NCBI GenBank assembly: GCA_016780695.1
Contig: JADHLK010000003.1
Span: forward strand, 1 to 29,562
Origin: Alphaproteobacteria bacterium
GTDB lineage: Bacteria > Pseudomonadota > Alphaproteobacteria > Puniceispirillales > Puniceispirillaceae
Direction: 5' to 3'
Length of the DNA stretch: 29,562 nt
The translations under genes were made by a program, and so were the position numbers. Shown here piece by piece: positions 1 through 8,481 of this stretch (its first letter is position 1; each line of letters begins with the position of its first letter). The notes below the pieces were generated by a model that was not told where the DNA came from, did no database searches, and saw nothing but the letters and a program-made list of their open reading frames with translations.

Positions 1-702
1 TATTATCGGCTGCACCATTACCGGAGATGTGACTGGCTGATTGCCAATACCGGCGGTATAGCAGACTGGCTGGTGGCAGAGGGCTGGCCGCGCGAGCGGG
101 TGCGGGTGCTGGTGAATTTTGTGCCGCCGGCCCCGCAACAGGCCGCCCGGCGCGCGGATTTTGCCACCCCGGCTGAGGCCCCGCTGATTGTCGCGCTGGG
201 CCGGCTACATCCGAACAAGGCGTTTGATGTGCTGCTGGCGGCGCTGGCCGGTATCAGGGACGCGCATCTCTGGCTGGCCGGGGACGGGCCGGAAAAGGCA
301 CGCCTACAGGCACAGGCGAGCAGTCTGGGTCTGCAGGGGCGGGTGCATTTTCTGGGCTGGCAGAGAAATCCGCAAGCTCTGATCAAGGCGGCTGATCTGT
401 TTATCTGCCCGTCGCGCCATGAACCTTTTGGCAATGTGATTGCTGAGGCTTATTCCACCGGCACGCCGGTGCTGGCCAGCGCATCGCAAGGGGCACGCGA
501 ATTTGTGCAGGATGGCAAGACCGGCCTTTTGGTTGCAGCAGAGGACAGCCAGGCACTGGCCGCCGCGGCCAATGATTTGCTGGCTGATAAAGCGGGCCGG
601 GAGCAGCTGGGCCAGGCAGGTTTTCAGCTCTGGCAGGAACAGTTTGCCCCGCCACGGGTGCTGGATAGCTGGCAGAATTTTTTTGCCGAGGTGGTTAGCT
701 GA
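1..702 (+). CDS. Glycosyltransferase family 4, C-terminal part (5' truncated)
   Basis: The reading frame is open from the first base, so this is the 3' part (about 233 residues) of a longer gene that begins outside the window. It reads as the GT-B C-terminal half of a GT4 (GT1-group) enzyme. The motif IVALGRLHPNKAFDVLLAA begins the nucleotide-sugar-binding domain. LWLAGDGPEK and VHFLGWQRN follow, then the E-x7-E region FICPSRHEPFGNVIAEAYSTGTPVLAS, in which the two glutamates normally contact the donor sugar nucleotide. Such enzymes act at the cytoplasmic membrane face in building lipopolysaccharide or exopolysaccharide. The stop overlaps the next start as TGATG, so it is translationally coupled to the AsnB-like gene, which fits a surface-polysaccharide locus. 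Donor and acceptor cannot be told from sequence. Confidence 0.9.
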   Translation, partial: YYRLHHYRRCDWLIANTGGIADWLVAEGWPRERVRVLVNFVPPAPQQAARRADFATPAEAPLIVALGRLHPNKAFDVLLAALAGIRDAHLWLAGDGPEKARLQAQASSLGLQGRVHFLGWQRNPQALIKAADLFICPSRHEPFGNVIAEAYSTGTPVLASASQGAREFVQDGKTGLLVAAEDSQALAAAANDLLADKAGREQLGQAGFQLWQEQFAPPRVLDSWQNFFAEVVS

Positions 703-2510
703 TGTGCGGGATTGCAGGCTATTTTCTGAAATCCGGAGCAACGGCCCCGGCAGGTCTGCTGGGCCGGTTTGCCGGGCTGATGACGCATCGCGGGCCGGAT
801 GGCACAGCCAGCAAAATTATCGCTCAGGCCGGTTTTGTGCATACCAGACTGGCGATTGTTGATCTGGCTGGCGGACAGCAGCCTTTTGCAGATGATCAGA
901 AAATGGCCATGGCGAATGGGGAAATCTACAATCATCAAGCCCTGCGAGAGCAGCTGGGACCGACACAGAGGCCGGACAGCCTGTCTGATTGTGCGGTGCT
1001 GTTGCCGCTGTTCAGCCGCCATGGCAGCCAGTTTATCGATCAGCTGCGCGGTATGTATGCGCTGGCAGCCTATGATGGTCGCCAGGATCGCGGAATTCTG
1101 GCGCGTGATGCGTTCGGTATCAAGCCGCTTTACTATCTGGAGCAGGAGAGCGGGATTTATTTTGCCTCTGAGCCCGGCGTGCTGATCAAATCCGGGCTGG
1201 TCGCAGCTGAGATGGACCCGCTGCGCGCCGTCTGGCTGCTGGATCAGCAATATTACAGCGGCGCAGACATGATCTGCAGCCCGATAAAAAGGCTGTTGCC
1301 GGGTGAGGTGCTGGAGATTGCAAACGGGCAGATAGCAGGCCGGTTTTTTGATCATCCGCTGGAGGCGGTGCCAGCCGGAAACAGTGATCCGGCAGAGCTG
1401 GATGACCGCTTGCAAGAGACGGTTGCAGCCCATCAAATGGCAGATGTGCCGTTTGGGATGTTTCTGTCAGCTGGCATTGATTCCAGTATCTTGCTGGCCA
1501 TGATGACCCGGCTGAACCAGTCCCCGGATACGGCCCCGGTGCTGGCCTATACAGCCCGTTTTCCCGATGCGCCGGTGCCGGATGAGACCGGGCTGGCCCG
1601 CCAGCTGGCGAGGCAATGCGGCGCACAGTTTATTGATTGCCCCTATACAAAAGCAGATTTTTTTGCTGATGCCGGCCTGGCTGTTGCGGCCTGTGATGAT
1701 CCAGCTGCGGATTATGCGATTCTGCCCAGCCTGCATCTGGCCCGCCGCGCCGCCCGTGATGTCAAGATTATCCTGAGCGGCGAGGGAGGTGATGAATTTT
1801 TTGCTGGCTATGGCCGCTATCGCCGCCGTCTCAGCCTGTGGCCTTCAGCCCCCCGCCCGCGGCCCGGCCCGGCCCTGAAAGCCGGGCTGTTGCATGACGG
1901 GTTGGCAAGCCAGCTGCAAGACCAGCTCTCCATGCTGGCGGCCCAGCCGGGCCATTCTGCCGGTTTTGGTATGCGCCTGCTGGGCCGGGACCGGGCGCTA
2001 CGCCATATTCAGCGCGCCGATATTGACAGCTGGTTGCCGGATAATCTGCTGATCAAGCTGGATAGATGTTTGATGCGGGCCTCGGTTGAGGGACGCACGC
2101 CCTTTATTGACCGCCAGCTCTCGGTCTGGGGCTATCACCTGCCTGCCAGTGCCAAGCTGCGTGGTCGGCATGGCAAATATCTGCTGCAGAGCTGGCTGGC
2201 CGAACATCTGCCCGCGGCCCGCCCGTTCCAGCGCAAAAGGGGTTTCAGCGTGCCAGCTGGCTATTGGGTGGCCAGTGAGGCCGCAAGGCTGGCTCCGCTG
2301 CTGGAAAACCTGCCGCTGCTGGGCAGCCTGGTCACGCCGGGCCGCATCGCAGCGGTGCTGGCAGCTGGCCAGAAGGCAGGCGATAAATCTGCTGCTGATC
2401 GCGGCGGTCTGCTGGCCTGGCGGCTGCTATTTTTTGGCCTCTGGGAGCAAATCCATCTCCATCAGGTGGATCCCGAACAGCCGGTATGGGATATTCTGGC
2501 CGCCCGCTAG
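702..2510 (+). CDS. asnB: AsnB-like glutamine-hydrolysing asparagine synthase / amidotransferase
   Basis: A 602-residue protein with the two-domain AsnB plan. The N-terminal class II glutaminase has the catalytic Cys2 (MCGIAGYF), the HTRLAIVD and MANGEIYNH binding loops and RDAFGIKPLYY. The C-terminal synthetase domain has a pyrophosphate loop reading SAGIDSS (residues 256-262), then LSGEGGDEFFAGY and DRCLMRASVEGRTPFID. The family moves glutamine ammonia to an adenylated carboxylate. Classical members make asparagine, but members inside glycosyltransferase loci are thought to amidate surface sugars. The TGATG coupling to a GT4 gene favours the polysaccharide role, which is inference. The pyrophosphate loop has Ala257 where the usual signature is SGGxDSS. 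The gene ends tail-to-tail with the Lrp gene, the two stops sharing CTAG. Confidence 0.93.
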   Translation: MCGIAGYFLKSGATAPAGLLGRFAGLMTHRGPDGTASKIIAQAGFVHTRLAIVDLAGGQQPFADDQKMAMANGEIYNHQALREQLGPTQRPDSLSDCAVLLPLFSRHGSQFIDQLRGMYALAAYDGRQDRGILARDAFGIKPLYYLEQESGIYFASEPGVLIKSGLVAAEMDPLRAVWLLDQQYYSGADMICSPIKRLLPGEVLEIANGQIAGRFFDHPLEAVPAGNSDPAELDDRLQETVAAHQMADVPFGMFLSAGIDSSILLAMMTRLNQSPDTAPVLAYTARFPDAPVPDETGLARQLARQCGAQFIDCPYTKADFFADAGLAVAACDDPAADYAILPSLHLARRAARDVKIILSGEGGDEFFAGYGRYRRRLSLWPSAPRPRPGPALKAGLLHDGLASQLQDQLSMLAAQPGHSAGFGMRLLGRDRALRHIQRADIDSWLPDNLLIKLDRCLMRASVEGRTPFIDRQLSVWGYHLPASAKLRGRHGKYLLQSWLAEHLPAARPFQRKRGFSVPAGYWVASEAARLAPLLENLPLLGSLVTPGRIAAVLAAGQKAGDKSAADRGGLLAWRLLFFGLWEQIHLHQVDPEQPVWDILAAR

Positions 2511-2989
2511 ACAGCCTCTGGCAAGGGCAGGGCGGTTGTATATTTGATCTCTTCCATGGCGAAAGAGGAGCTGACATCTTTTAGCCGCACCTCGGCTATC
2601 AGCTGTTTGTAGAACCGATCATAGGCGGCCATATCCTCAACCACCACCCGCAGCATATAATCAACTTCACCGGACATCCGGTAGAATTCCACAACCTCTG
2701 GCCGTTCGGCAATGCGCCGGGCAAAATTATCCAGCCAGTCTGCATTATGCTGATCTGTGCGGATGGCAACAAAAACGCTCATCCCCAGACCAATAGCCGG
2801 GGCGTTCAGCAGAGCAACACGGCCGCGAATAATGCCGCTTTCCTCCATTTTCTGGATGCGCCGCCAGCAGGGGGTAACAGATAAGCCGACCTTGCGGGCG
2901 ATATCAGCGACCGGCTGGCTGGCATCTGCCTGCAGCAATTCCAGTATTTTGACATCCGTGGCATCCGGGCGGAATTCTGGCTTGGACAT
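2507..2989 (-). CDS. Lrp/AsnC family transcriptional regulator
   Basis: A 160-residue protein with an N-terminal winged helix-turn-helix (DATDVKILELLQADASQPVADIARKVGLS, then CWRRIQKMEESGIIRG) and a C-terminal RAM (ligand-binding) domain, where MSGEVDYMLRVVVEDMAAYDRF is typical of the family. Members bind DNA as octamers or larger assemblies and respond to amino acids. The ATG at 2989 is chosen because AGAGGG lies 7 bases upstream of it. A TTG seven codons earlier is in frame but has no ribosome-binding site. The gene is divergent from the methyltransferase at 3153, and the gap between them holds two phased A-T tracts that look like an autoregulatory site. The effector is unknown. Confidence 0.93.
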   Translation of the reverse strand: MSKPEFRPDATDVKILELLQADASQPVADIARKVGLSVTPCWRRIQKMEESGIIRGRVALLNAPAIGLGMSVFVAIRTDQHNADWLDNFARRIAERPEVVEFYRMSGEVDYMLRVVVEDMAAYDRFYKQLIAEVRLKDVSSSFAMEEIKYTTALPLPEAV

Positions 2990-3008
2990 GGAAAAACCCT
3001 CTAAAGAC

Positions 3009-3062
3009 AAAAAATTTTTGCCAAAATACCAGAGAAGCAGCGCATATACAAAAAATTTTTTT
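3009..3062. promoter_or_regulatory. Two phased A6T5 tracts, possible Lrp-family operator
   Basis: AAAAAATTTTT occurs at 3009-3019 and again, with a longer T run, at 3050-3062. The A/T junctions are 41 bp apart, about four helical turns. The tracts lie between the divergent Lrp-type regulator and the methyltransferase. Bent A-tracts on one helix face are typical of sites wrapped by Lrp octamers. Assignment to this regulator is inference. Confidence 0.4.
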
Positions 3063-3152
3063 AAAAAATGCTGGTAAGAACATCTCTCCAGAGCCTTTTT
3101 TCTGCTTCGCGATCACTGGACAGAACGGCAGAAGCGTTGCATTGTGGCGGCC

Positions 3153-4100
3153 ATGTCGGCATCTTTTTCGCATTTGCCCGCAGCTGGGCTGTATCTTTAT
3201 CCGCAAGGCTGGACTGATTATGAGTTGCTGGATTCTGGTGCCGGCGAGAAGCTGGAGCGATTCGGCCCGTATCTGTTTGTCCGCCCGGAGGCACAGGCTC
3301 ACTGGTCGCGCTTTCTGGATAGCTCGGTCTGGGAGTCAGCCCAGGGCCGATTTGTGGCCAGCTCCGAAGACAGTGCCAAAGGCGGGCGCTGGCAGCTGCA
3401 AAAAGGCTTGCCGGAGAGTTGGCAGATAGGCTTTGACGGGTTGCGCTTTACCGCCCTGCCCACCGCTTTTCGCCATCTCGGTTTTTTTCCCGAACAATCG
3501 GTGCATTGGCGCTGGTGTGCCCGCCAGATTGCTGAGTTTGTCGCGCGTCAGGGCCGACCGCCGCAGCTGTTGAACCTGTTTGCCTATTCCGGTGTGGCCA
3601 GTCTGCACGCTGCGGCTGCCGGGGCAGAGGTTACGCATCTTGATGCCAGCAAGAAAGCTGTTTCCATGGCTTTTGACAATCGCAACCTGTCCGGCCTGCA
3701 AGAGGCACCGATTCGCTTTATTACAGATGATGCGATGGGGTTCCTGCAGCGTGAGGCGCGGCGCGGCCGCCAATATGATGCCATTATTCTGGACCCGCCC
3801 AAATATGGGCGCGGCCCGAAAGGCGAGGTCTGGCAGCTGGAACGCGATCTGCATCCGCTGCTGCAAGCCTGCCGCGCGCTGCTCTCAGACAGCCCGCTCT
3901 TTGTGGTGGCCACACTTTATGCTGTGCGGCTCTCGGCTCTGGCAGCCCATGCAGCGCTGGCAGCCGGGATGGAAGGGGTCAGCGGGCAGACCGAATCAGG
4001 GGAAATTGCGATTGTGGAGAACCGGCCGGCAGGCCGGGCCATCGGTCAGGCGCTGTTCGCGCGCTGGCTGGCTACGGGTTATGGAACAGACCAGATTTGA
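3153..4100 (+). CDS. Class I SAM-dependent methyltransferase, RlmI/RlmK-like (COG1092 type)
   Basis: About 315 residues. A Rossmann methyltransferase core begins near residue 130 with LNLFAYSGVASLHAAAAGA (SAM-binding motif I), followed by THLDASKKAV (acidic motif II) and IILDPPKYGRGP (motif IV, DPPK). This pattern is that of the 23S rRNA m5C methyltransferase-like COG1092 family. The N-terminal 110 residues do not show a convincing PUA domain, so the exact base modified is unknown. ATG at 3153 is used; a GTG three codons upstream at 3144 is an equal alternative, as neither has a strong ribosome-binding site. It converges with the TrmH-family gene with a 10-bp gap. Confidence 0.85.
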   Translation: MSASFSHLPAAGLYLYPQGWTDYELLDSGAGEKLERFGPYLFVRPEAQAHWSRFLDSSVWESAQGRFVASSEDSAKGGRWQLQKGLPESWQIGFDGLRFTALPTAFRHLGFFPEQSVHWRWCARQIAEFVARQGRPPQLLNLFAYSGVASLHAAAAGAEVTHLDASKKAVSMAFDNRNLSGLQEAPIRFITDDAMGFLQREARRGRQYDAIILDPPKYGRGPKGEVWQLERDLHPLLQACRALLSDSPLFVVATLYAVRLSALAAHAALAAGMEGVSGQTESGEIAIVENRPAGRAIGQALFARWLATGYGTDQI

Positions 4101-4110
4101 GCAAAGCCGG

Positions 4111-4908
4111 CTATTGGCAGCGCAGCCATTCATAGGCGGCAAGGCCGGTCGCTACCGCCAGATTGAGGCTGTCTGAACGGCCCTGCATCGGCATTTTAAC
4201 CAGCTGATGACAGCTGGCGGCCAGCGCGTCGGTCAGCCCGGCCTGCTCATTGCCCATCAGGATAATTTGCGGCCCGCCCCAGTCAGCGGCCCGATAATCC
4301 ACCGCAGCTGGCAAGGCGGTGCCGGTTATCCGGCCTGGCCAGTCTTTCGCAAAAGCAAGAAAATCCGGCTCATCAAGACGGGTGATCGCAATATTGAAAA
4401 TGGCCCCCATAGAGGCGCGCACTGCCTCAACTGAAAAGGGATCACAGCTCTCTGCGATAAGGATAATGCCTGCCGCCCCGACCGCATCAGCGGTGCGCAT
4501 GATGGTGCCGAGATTGCCCGGGTCCCGGCATCTGTCCAGTGCTATCCAGCAGCGGGCCGGGTCTGGCCGGATACTGTCCGGGCCAGCCTCAACCATGGTA
4601 AAAGCGGCGATAACCATTTGCGGATTATCCTTGCGGCTGATTTTTCCCAGCAAGGCCGGGCTGACCGGCAGCGCCCGCCCGCCGCCTGTCTGGCAGGCCG
4701 CAACCAGCCTGTCCAGCCCCGGCATATCCGGCCTGTCAGCTGCATAAACCAGCCTTTGCGGCAGATGGCCCAGCTGCACGGCCTCGGTGCAGATACGCAT
4801 CCCCTCTGCCAGAAACCAGCCGGTCTGGCGCCGATATTTGCGCAAGGCCAGCGAGCGCAGCAGCTTTATATCGGCATTGGCCGGGGAGGTGATCACCTCT
4901 GCAGGCAT
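4111..4908 (-). CDS. TrmH/SpoU-family RNA 2'-O-methyltransferase
   Basis: A 265-residue protein with the layout of RlmB/TrmH-type SPOUT enzymes. The N-terminal substrate-binding domain is recognisable from NADIKLLRSLALRKYRRQTGWFLAEGMR. The C-terminal knotted domain has motif 1 (DRCRDPGNLGTIMRTADAVGA, with the conserved Asn), motif 2 (QIILMGNEQAGL) and motif 3 (KMPMQGRSDSLNLAVATGLAAYE). Such enzymes methylate ribose 2'-hydroxyls in rRNA or tRNA with SAM. The nucleotide target cannot be assigned here. The start lies 21 bp downstream of the fhs stop on the same strand, so the two are probably one transcript. Confidence 0.92.
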   Translation of the reverse strand: MPAEVITSPANADIKLLRSLALRKYRRQTGWFLAEGMRICTEAVQLGHLPQRLVYAADRPDMPGLDRLVAACQTGGGRALPVSPALLGKISRKDNPQMVIAAFTMVEAGPDSIRPDPARCWIALDRCRDPGNLGTIMRTADAVGAAGIILIAESCDPFSVEAVRASMGAIFNIAITRLDEPDFLAFAKDWPGRITGTALPAAVDYRAADWGGPQIILMGNEQAGLTDALAASCHQLVKMPMQGRSDSLNLAVATGLAAYEWLRCQ

Positions 4909-4929
4909 TTGCTGGTTCCGCCTTTTTGT

Positions 4930-6597
4930 CTAGAACAGCCCTTCGACAAAGCCGGTTTCAGCTATGCGAATCGATTCTGCAGCCGGCTTTCTGGGCAGGC
5001 CGGGCATGGTCATAATATCGCCGCAAATAACCACCACAAACCCGGCCCCGGCAGACAGCCGCACCTCTCTTATCGGCAAAATATGGTTGCTGGGTGCGCC
5101 GCGCAGATTGGGGTCGGTGGAAAAGGAATATTGCGTCTTGGCCATGCAGATAGGCAGATCGCCATAGCCGGCCGCCTCCCATTCGCGCAGCTGATCGCGT
5201 ATCCGCTGGTCTGCGGCAATATCATCTGCCCGGTAAATACGGGTTGCGATGGTCTTTATCTTGTCGAACAAGCCCATATCTGAGCCATAGAGCGGGGCAA
5301 ACTGGGCCGCCCCGGACTGGCAGAGTTCTGCCACCTTGCGGGCCAGCCCCTCTGTTCCCTCAGAGCCCTTTTCCCAGTGTTGACAGAGGATCGCCTCAAC
5401 CCCGATAGAGGCGGCTGCCTTTTCAATGGCGGCAATCTCTGCCTCGGTATCGGTGATGAAATGGTTGATTGCGACCACCACTGGCAGGCCGAATTGCTTG
5501 ATATTTTCGATATGGCGCAGCAGGTTCACACAGCCCTTGGCAACTGCCTCAGCATTTTCATCGCCCAGATTTTCCCTGGCGACCCCGCCATTCATCTTCA
5601 GCGCCCGGGCGGTGGCGACCAGCACCACACAGTCCGGGCTCAGCCCGGCCTTGCGGCATTTGATGTCAAAAAATTTCTCGGCCCCCAGATCAGCCCCGAA
5701 GCCAGCCTCTGTTACCACGTAATCTGCCAGCTTCATTGCCGATTTGGTGGCGATTACAGAATTGCAGCCATGCGCGATATTGGCAAAAGGCCCGCCATGG
5801 ATAAAGGCCGGATTATTTTCCAGCGTTTGCACCAGATTGGGCTGCATCGCATCACGCAACAGCACGGTCATCGCGCCATCTGCGCCAATATCCCGGCAAT
5901 AGATCGCGCTCTTGTCACGCCGATAGGCGATGATGATATCGCCCAGCCGCTTTTGCAAATCCTCCATATCTTCTGCCAGGCAGAGGATCGCCATGATTTC
6001 CGAGGCCACGGTGATGTCAAAGCCGGACTCCCGCGGGAAGCCATTGGCTACGCCGCCCATGGAGACGATATTCTGGCGCAAGGCCCGGTCATTCATATCC
6101 AGCACCCGCCGCCAGACAATCCGGCGAATATCAATCGCCTGCTCATTGCCCCAGTAGATATGATTGTCAATCATTGCCGAAAGCAGATTATGGGCAGAGG
6201 TGATAGCGTGAAAATCACCGGTGAAATGCAGATTGATATCTTCCATCGGGATCACCTGGGCATAGCCGCCACCGGCCGCCCCGCCCTTCATGCCAAAACA
6301 GGGGCCGAGCGAGGGCTCGCGCAGGCAAATCAGCGCTTTCTCACCGATCCGGTTCAGCCCATCGCCAAGCCCCACAGTGGTGGTCGTCTTGCCCTCACCG
6401 GCCGGGGTCGGGTTGATCGCGGTGACCAGAACCAGCTTTGTGTCCTTTTTGTCCGGCTGTGCGCCTATCCAGCCCAAATCCAGCTTGGCCTTGTCATGCC
6501 CATAGGGTTTCAGCGCTTCAGCCGGAATATCCAGCTGTTTGCCGATTTCCATAATCGGACGGGCGGTGGCGGCACGGGCGATATCAATATCACTCAT
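4930..6597 (-). CDS. fhs: Formate--tetrahydrofolate ligase
   Basis: A 555-residue protein, the usual length for this enzyme, which joins formate to tetrahydrofolate with ATP to give 10-formyl-THF. The P-loop is TPAGEGKTTTTVGLGDGL near residues 65-80. Other family signatures are LREPSLGPCFGMKGGAAGGGYAQVIPMEDINLHFTGD, the metal-site region MNDRALR, and PNLVQTLENNPAFIHGGPFANIAHGCNS. The start has AAGGAT about 9 bases upstream. The trmH-family gene follows after 21 bp. A GbdR-like regulator is divergent across a 220-bp gap, suggesting that this gene handles one-carbon units from methylated-amine breakdown, running formyl-THF toward formate or the reverse. That link is inference. Confidence 0.97.
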   Translation of the reverse strand: MSDIDIARAATARPIMEIGKQLDIPAEALKPYGHDKAKLDLGWIGAQPDKKDTKLVLVTAINPTPAGEGKTTTTVGLGDGLNRIGEKALICLREPSLGPCFGMKGGAAGGGYAQVIPMEDINLHFTGDFHAITSAHNLLSAMIDNHIYWGNEQAIDIRRIVWRRVLDMNDRALRQNIVSMGGVANGFPRESGFDITVASEIMAILCLAEDMEDLQKRLGDIIIAYRRDKSAIYCRDIGADGAMTVLLRDAMQPNLVQTLENNPAFIHGGPFANIAHGCNSVIATKSAMKLADYVVTEAGFGADLGAEKFFDIKCRKAGLSPDCVVLVATARALKMNGGVARENLGDENAEAVAKGCVNLLRHIENIKQFGLPVVVAINHFITDTEAEIAAIEKAAASIGVEAILCQHWEKGSEGTEGLARKVAELCQSGAAQFAPLYGSDMGLFDKIKTIATRIYRADDIAADQRIRDQLREWEAAGYGDLPICMAKTQYSFSTDPNLRGAPSNHILPIREVRLSAGAGFVVVICGDIMTMPGLPRKPAAESIRIAETGFVEGLF

Positions 6598-6699
6598 TTG
6601 CAGATATCCTTTTGAATGAACACGCGTGATTAGTTAAACGGGAGAATTCTTAGTATTTTGGTTAATGCCGACACTCTATAGCAAAAAAAACCCCTGACG

Positions 6700-6713
6700 G
6701 GAAAATGGTTTCC
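6700..6713. promoter_or_regulatory. Inverted repeat GGAAA-N4-TTTCC in the fhs/glxA-like divergent promoter region
   Basis: A perfect 5-4-5 inverted repeat sits near the middle of the 220-bp region between fhs and the GlxA-like regulator, about 100 bp from each start. Its position suits an operator controlling both genes. No clear -35/-10 pair could be fixed on either strand. The binding protein is unknown; the adjacent AraC-type regulator is the obvious candidate. Confidence 0.3.
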
Positions 6714-6817
6714 AGTTACGAAAACGCTTTTCAGCATAGATGGTTTGTGATTTAGATTTTCATAGAGTTTGTTTTTGCTGCTTTTTTGCCGGGAATCGCG
6801 GCGGTTCAGGAGCGATA

Positions 6818-7822
6818 ATGCAAGATGAGCGCATTCGCAATCTTCTGCAATCCAGTGTCGGAGCTGGCACGCTGAAAGTCGGCTTTCTGCTGGTGGAAAA
6901 TTTTTCCATGCTGGCCTTTGCCTCAGCCATTGAACCTTTGCGCGCCGCCAATCGCATGGCAGAAACGCAGCTGTTTGACTGGGTTGTCGCGGCGGCGGCG
7001 GGGGAGGCTGTGCGGGCATCGAACGGCATTACAGTGATGCCGGAGGACGCGCCGGAGGCGTTGGCCCAATGTCGGCTGGTTTTTGTTTGCTCTGGTCTTG
7101 ATGTGCAAAAATATACCGATAAGAGCTTGCTTAATCTGGTGCGCAGGCTGGATCGCAGCGGCGCGATTACCGGGGCGATTTGCACAGGCACCTATATCAT
7201 GGCGGCGGCCGGGCTGCTGGATAACCGCTCCTGCACCATCCATTGGGAGAATATAGACGGGCTGGCTGAAGAATTTCCGCTGTTAGAGGTAACCTCTGAG
7301 CTGTTTGAAATTGATGATACCCGTATTACCTGTTCGGGCGGCACGGCGGCGCTGGACATGATGCTTTATCTGATTGGCCAGGCGCACGGGCAGCTGCTGG
7401 CTGCCAAGGTCTCAGAACAATTTATCCATGATCGTATCCGCGATCCCTCTGATCGCCAGCGTATGGAATTACGCTCGCGACTTGGCGTATCGCATCCGAA
7501 ATTGCTGGCTGTTGTCGGCCATATGGAATCCCATTTGGAAGAGCCGCTGTCCCAGACCCAGCTGGCCAGCATGGCTGGCCTGTCAACGCGGCAGCTGGAA
7601 AGGCTGTTCCGCAAATATCTGCGTACCACGCCGACCCGTTATTATCTGAATCTGCGGCTGGCACGGGCGCGCCACCTGTTGCGGCAAACCTCGATGTCCA
7701 TCCTGTCGATAGCCTTGGCGTGTGGTTTTGTCTCAGCCTCGCATTTTTCCAAATGCTACCGGGAAACCTATGGGCGCACCCCGCGCGCTGAACGGATTCC
7801 AGACGATCTGGAGAGTGTCTAG
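6818..7822 (+). CDS. GlxA/GbdR-like AraC-family regulator with DJ-1/PfpI-like domain
   Basis: A 334-residue protein. Residues about 17-180 form a DJ-1/PfpI (glutamine amidotransferase-like) sensor domain with the elbow GAICTGTYIMAAAGLL and the CTIHWEN stretch. Residues about 225-325 are an AraC-type DNA-binding domain with two helix-turn-helices (LSQTQLASMAGLSTRQLERLF and SILSIALACGFVSASHFSKCYR). The segment FIHDRIRDPSDRQRMELRSRLG followed by HPKLLAVVGHME resembles GbdR, the glycine-betaine/dimethylglycine regulator of Pseudomonas. The ATG at 6818 is chosen because CAGGAGCG lies about 5 bases upstream; an in-frame start 26 codons earlier lacks this and gives an unrelated sequence. It is divergent from fhs, and its stop shares CTAG with sufE. 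Confidence 0.92.
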   Translation: MQDERIRNLLQSSVGAGTLKVGFLLVENFSMLAFASAIEPLRAANRMAETQLFDWVVAAAAGEAVRASNGITVMPEDAPEALAQCRLVFVCSGLDVQKYTDKSLLNLVRRLDRSGAITGAICTGTYIMAAAGLLDNRSCTIHWENIDGLAEEFPLLEVTSELFEIDDTRITCSGGTAALDMMLYLIGQAHGQLLAAKVSEQFIHDRIRDPSDRQRMELRSRLGVSHPKLLAVVGHMESHLEEPLSQTQLASMAGLSTRQLERLFRKYLRTTPTRYYLNLRLARARHLLRQTSMSILSIALACGFVSASHFSKCYRETYGRTPRAERIPDDLESV

Positions 7823-8241
7823 CTGATCTGCGCCTTGCTGGCGGCGGCGCGTATGGCACTGATCATGCTGGCCAGCCCGTTGCGGCGGGTGGCTGACAAA
7901 TGCTTGTCGAGACCGATTTTGGCCAGGAAATCAGGCTCTGTTGCCAGAATATCGGCGGGCGGCTTGTCTGAATAAACCCGCAGCAGCAAGGCGATCAGGC
8001 CGCGCACAATCGCCGCATCTGAATCCGCAAAATAGCGCAGCTGGCCGCCCGCCTGCTGTTCGGCGGCAAACCAGACTGTTGATTGGCAGCCGGATAATTT
8101 GCAGGCATCTACCCGATATTTGTCGGGCAGGGGGGGCAGCTGGCGGCCCTGATCAATCAGCTGTTCATATTTGTCCGCCCAGTCATCAAAGAAGCTGAAC
8201 TCGTCAATGATTTCGGCAGCGGCCTGATCAGTTGCGCGCAT
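7819..8241 (-). CDS. sufE: SufE-family cysteine desulfuration protein
   Basis: About 140 residues, close to the family length. The active-site cysteine is in DACKLSGCQSTVWF (Cys52, matching Escherichia coli SufE Cys51). SufE takes persulfide sulfur from the SufS desulfurase and passes it to the SufBCD scaffold for iron-sulfur cluster assembly in the cytoplasm. DEFSFFDDWADKYEQLIDQGRQLPPLP is the conserved N-terminal helix region. Two starts are possible: ATG at 8241, used here for length, or ATG at 8307, which adds 22 basic and polar residues and has AGAGGGG directly upstream but very close. No other suf gene is in the window. Confidence 0.92.
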   Translation of the reverse strand: MRATDQAAAEIIDEFSFFDDWADKYEQLIDQGRQLPPLPDKYRVDACKLSGCQSTVWFAAEQQAGGQLRYFADSDAAIVRGLIALLLRVYSDKPPADILATEPDFLAKIGLDKHLSATRRNGLASMISAIRAAASKAQIS

Positions 8242-8481
8242 GAGCTCTTGTCTTTCCTTGTTGCTGCGGCCAGCCTGATGAGCCGCTGGTTTTGTGCTCT
8301 TCGCCATTCCCCTCTTGCCTTGGACTGGCGGCAGGGGCAAAACTGATATGGGAAGGGCAGGCCTGTTTTTCAAATTGAAATTAGACCGCCCGCTGGCACA
8401 GGGCAAGCCGTGCCGGATAATTCTCTGGCGGAGTCTGGCCAGAAGGCCGCATCGCCAGCACAGGCTGAAGGGCATTTTTGG

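Noticed and set aside
5377..6615. A 412-codon open frame on the plus strand
   Set aside because: It is the antisense shadow of fhs, which has full family motifs. The plus-strand translation is His- and Gln-rich with no recognisable domain.
6681..6702. CCC/GGG repeat followed by eight T on the minus strand before fhs
   Set aside because: The stem is three or four base pairs and lies upstream of fhs with no gene to terminate.
6740..6817. 26-codon N-terminal extension of the GlxA-like regulator
   Set aside because: The translated sequence is Cys- and Phe-rich and unlike the family. The Shine-Dalgarno site belongs to the ATG at 6818.
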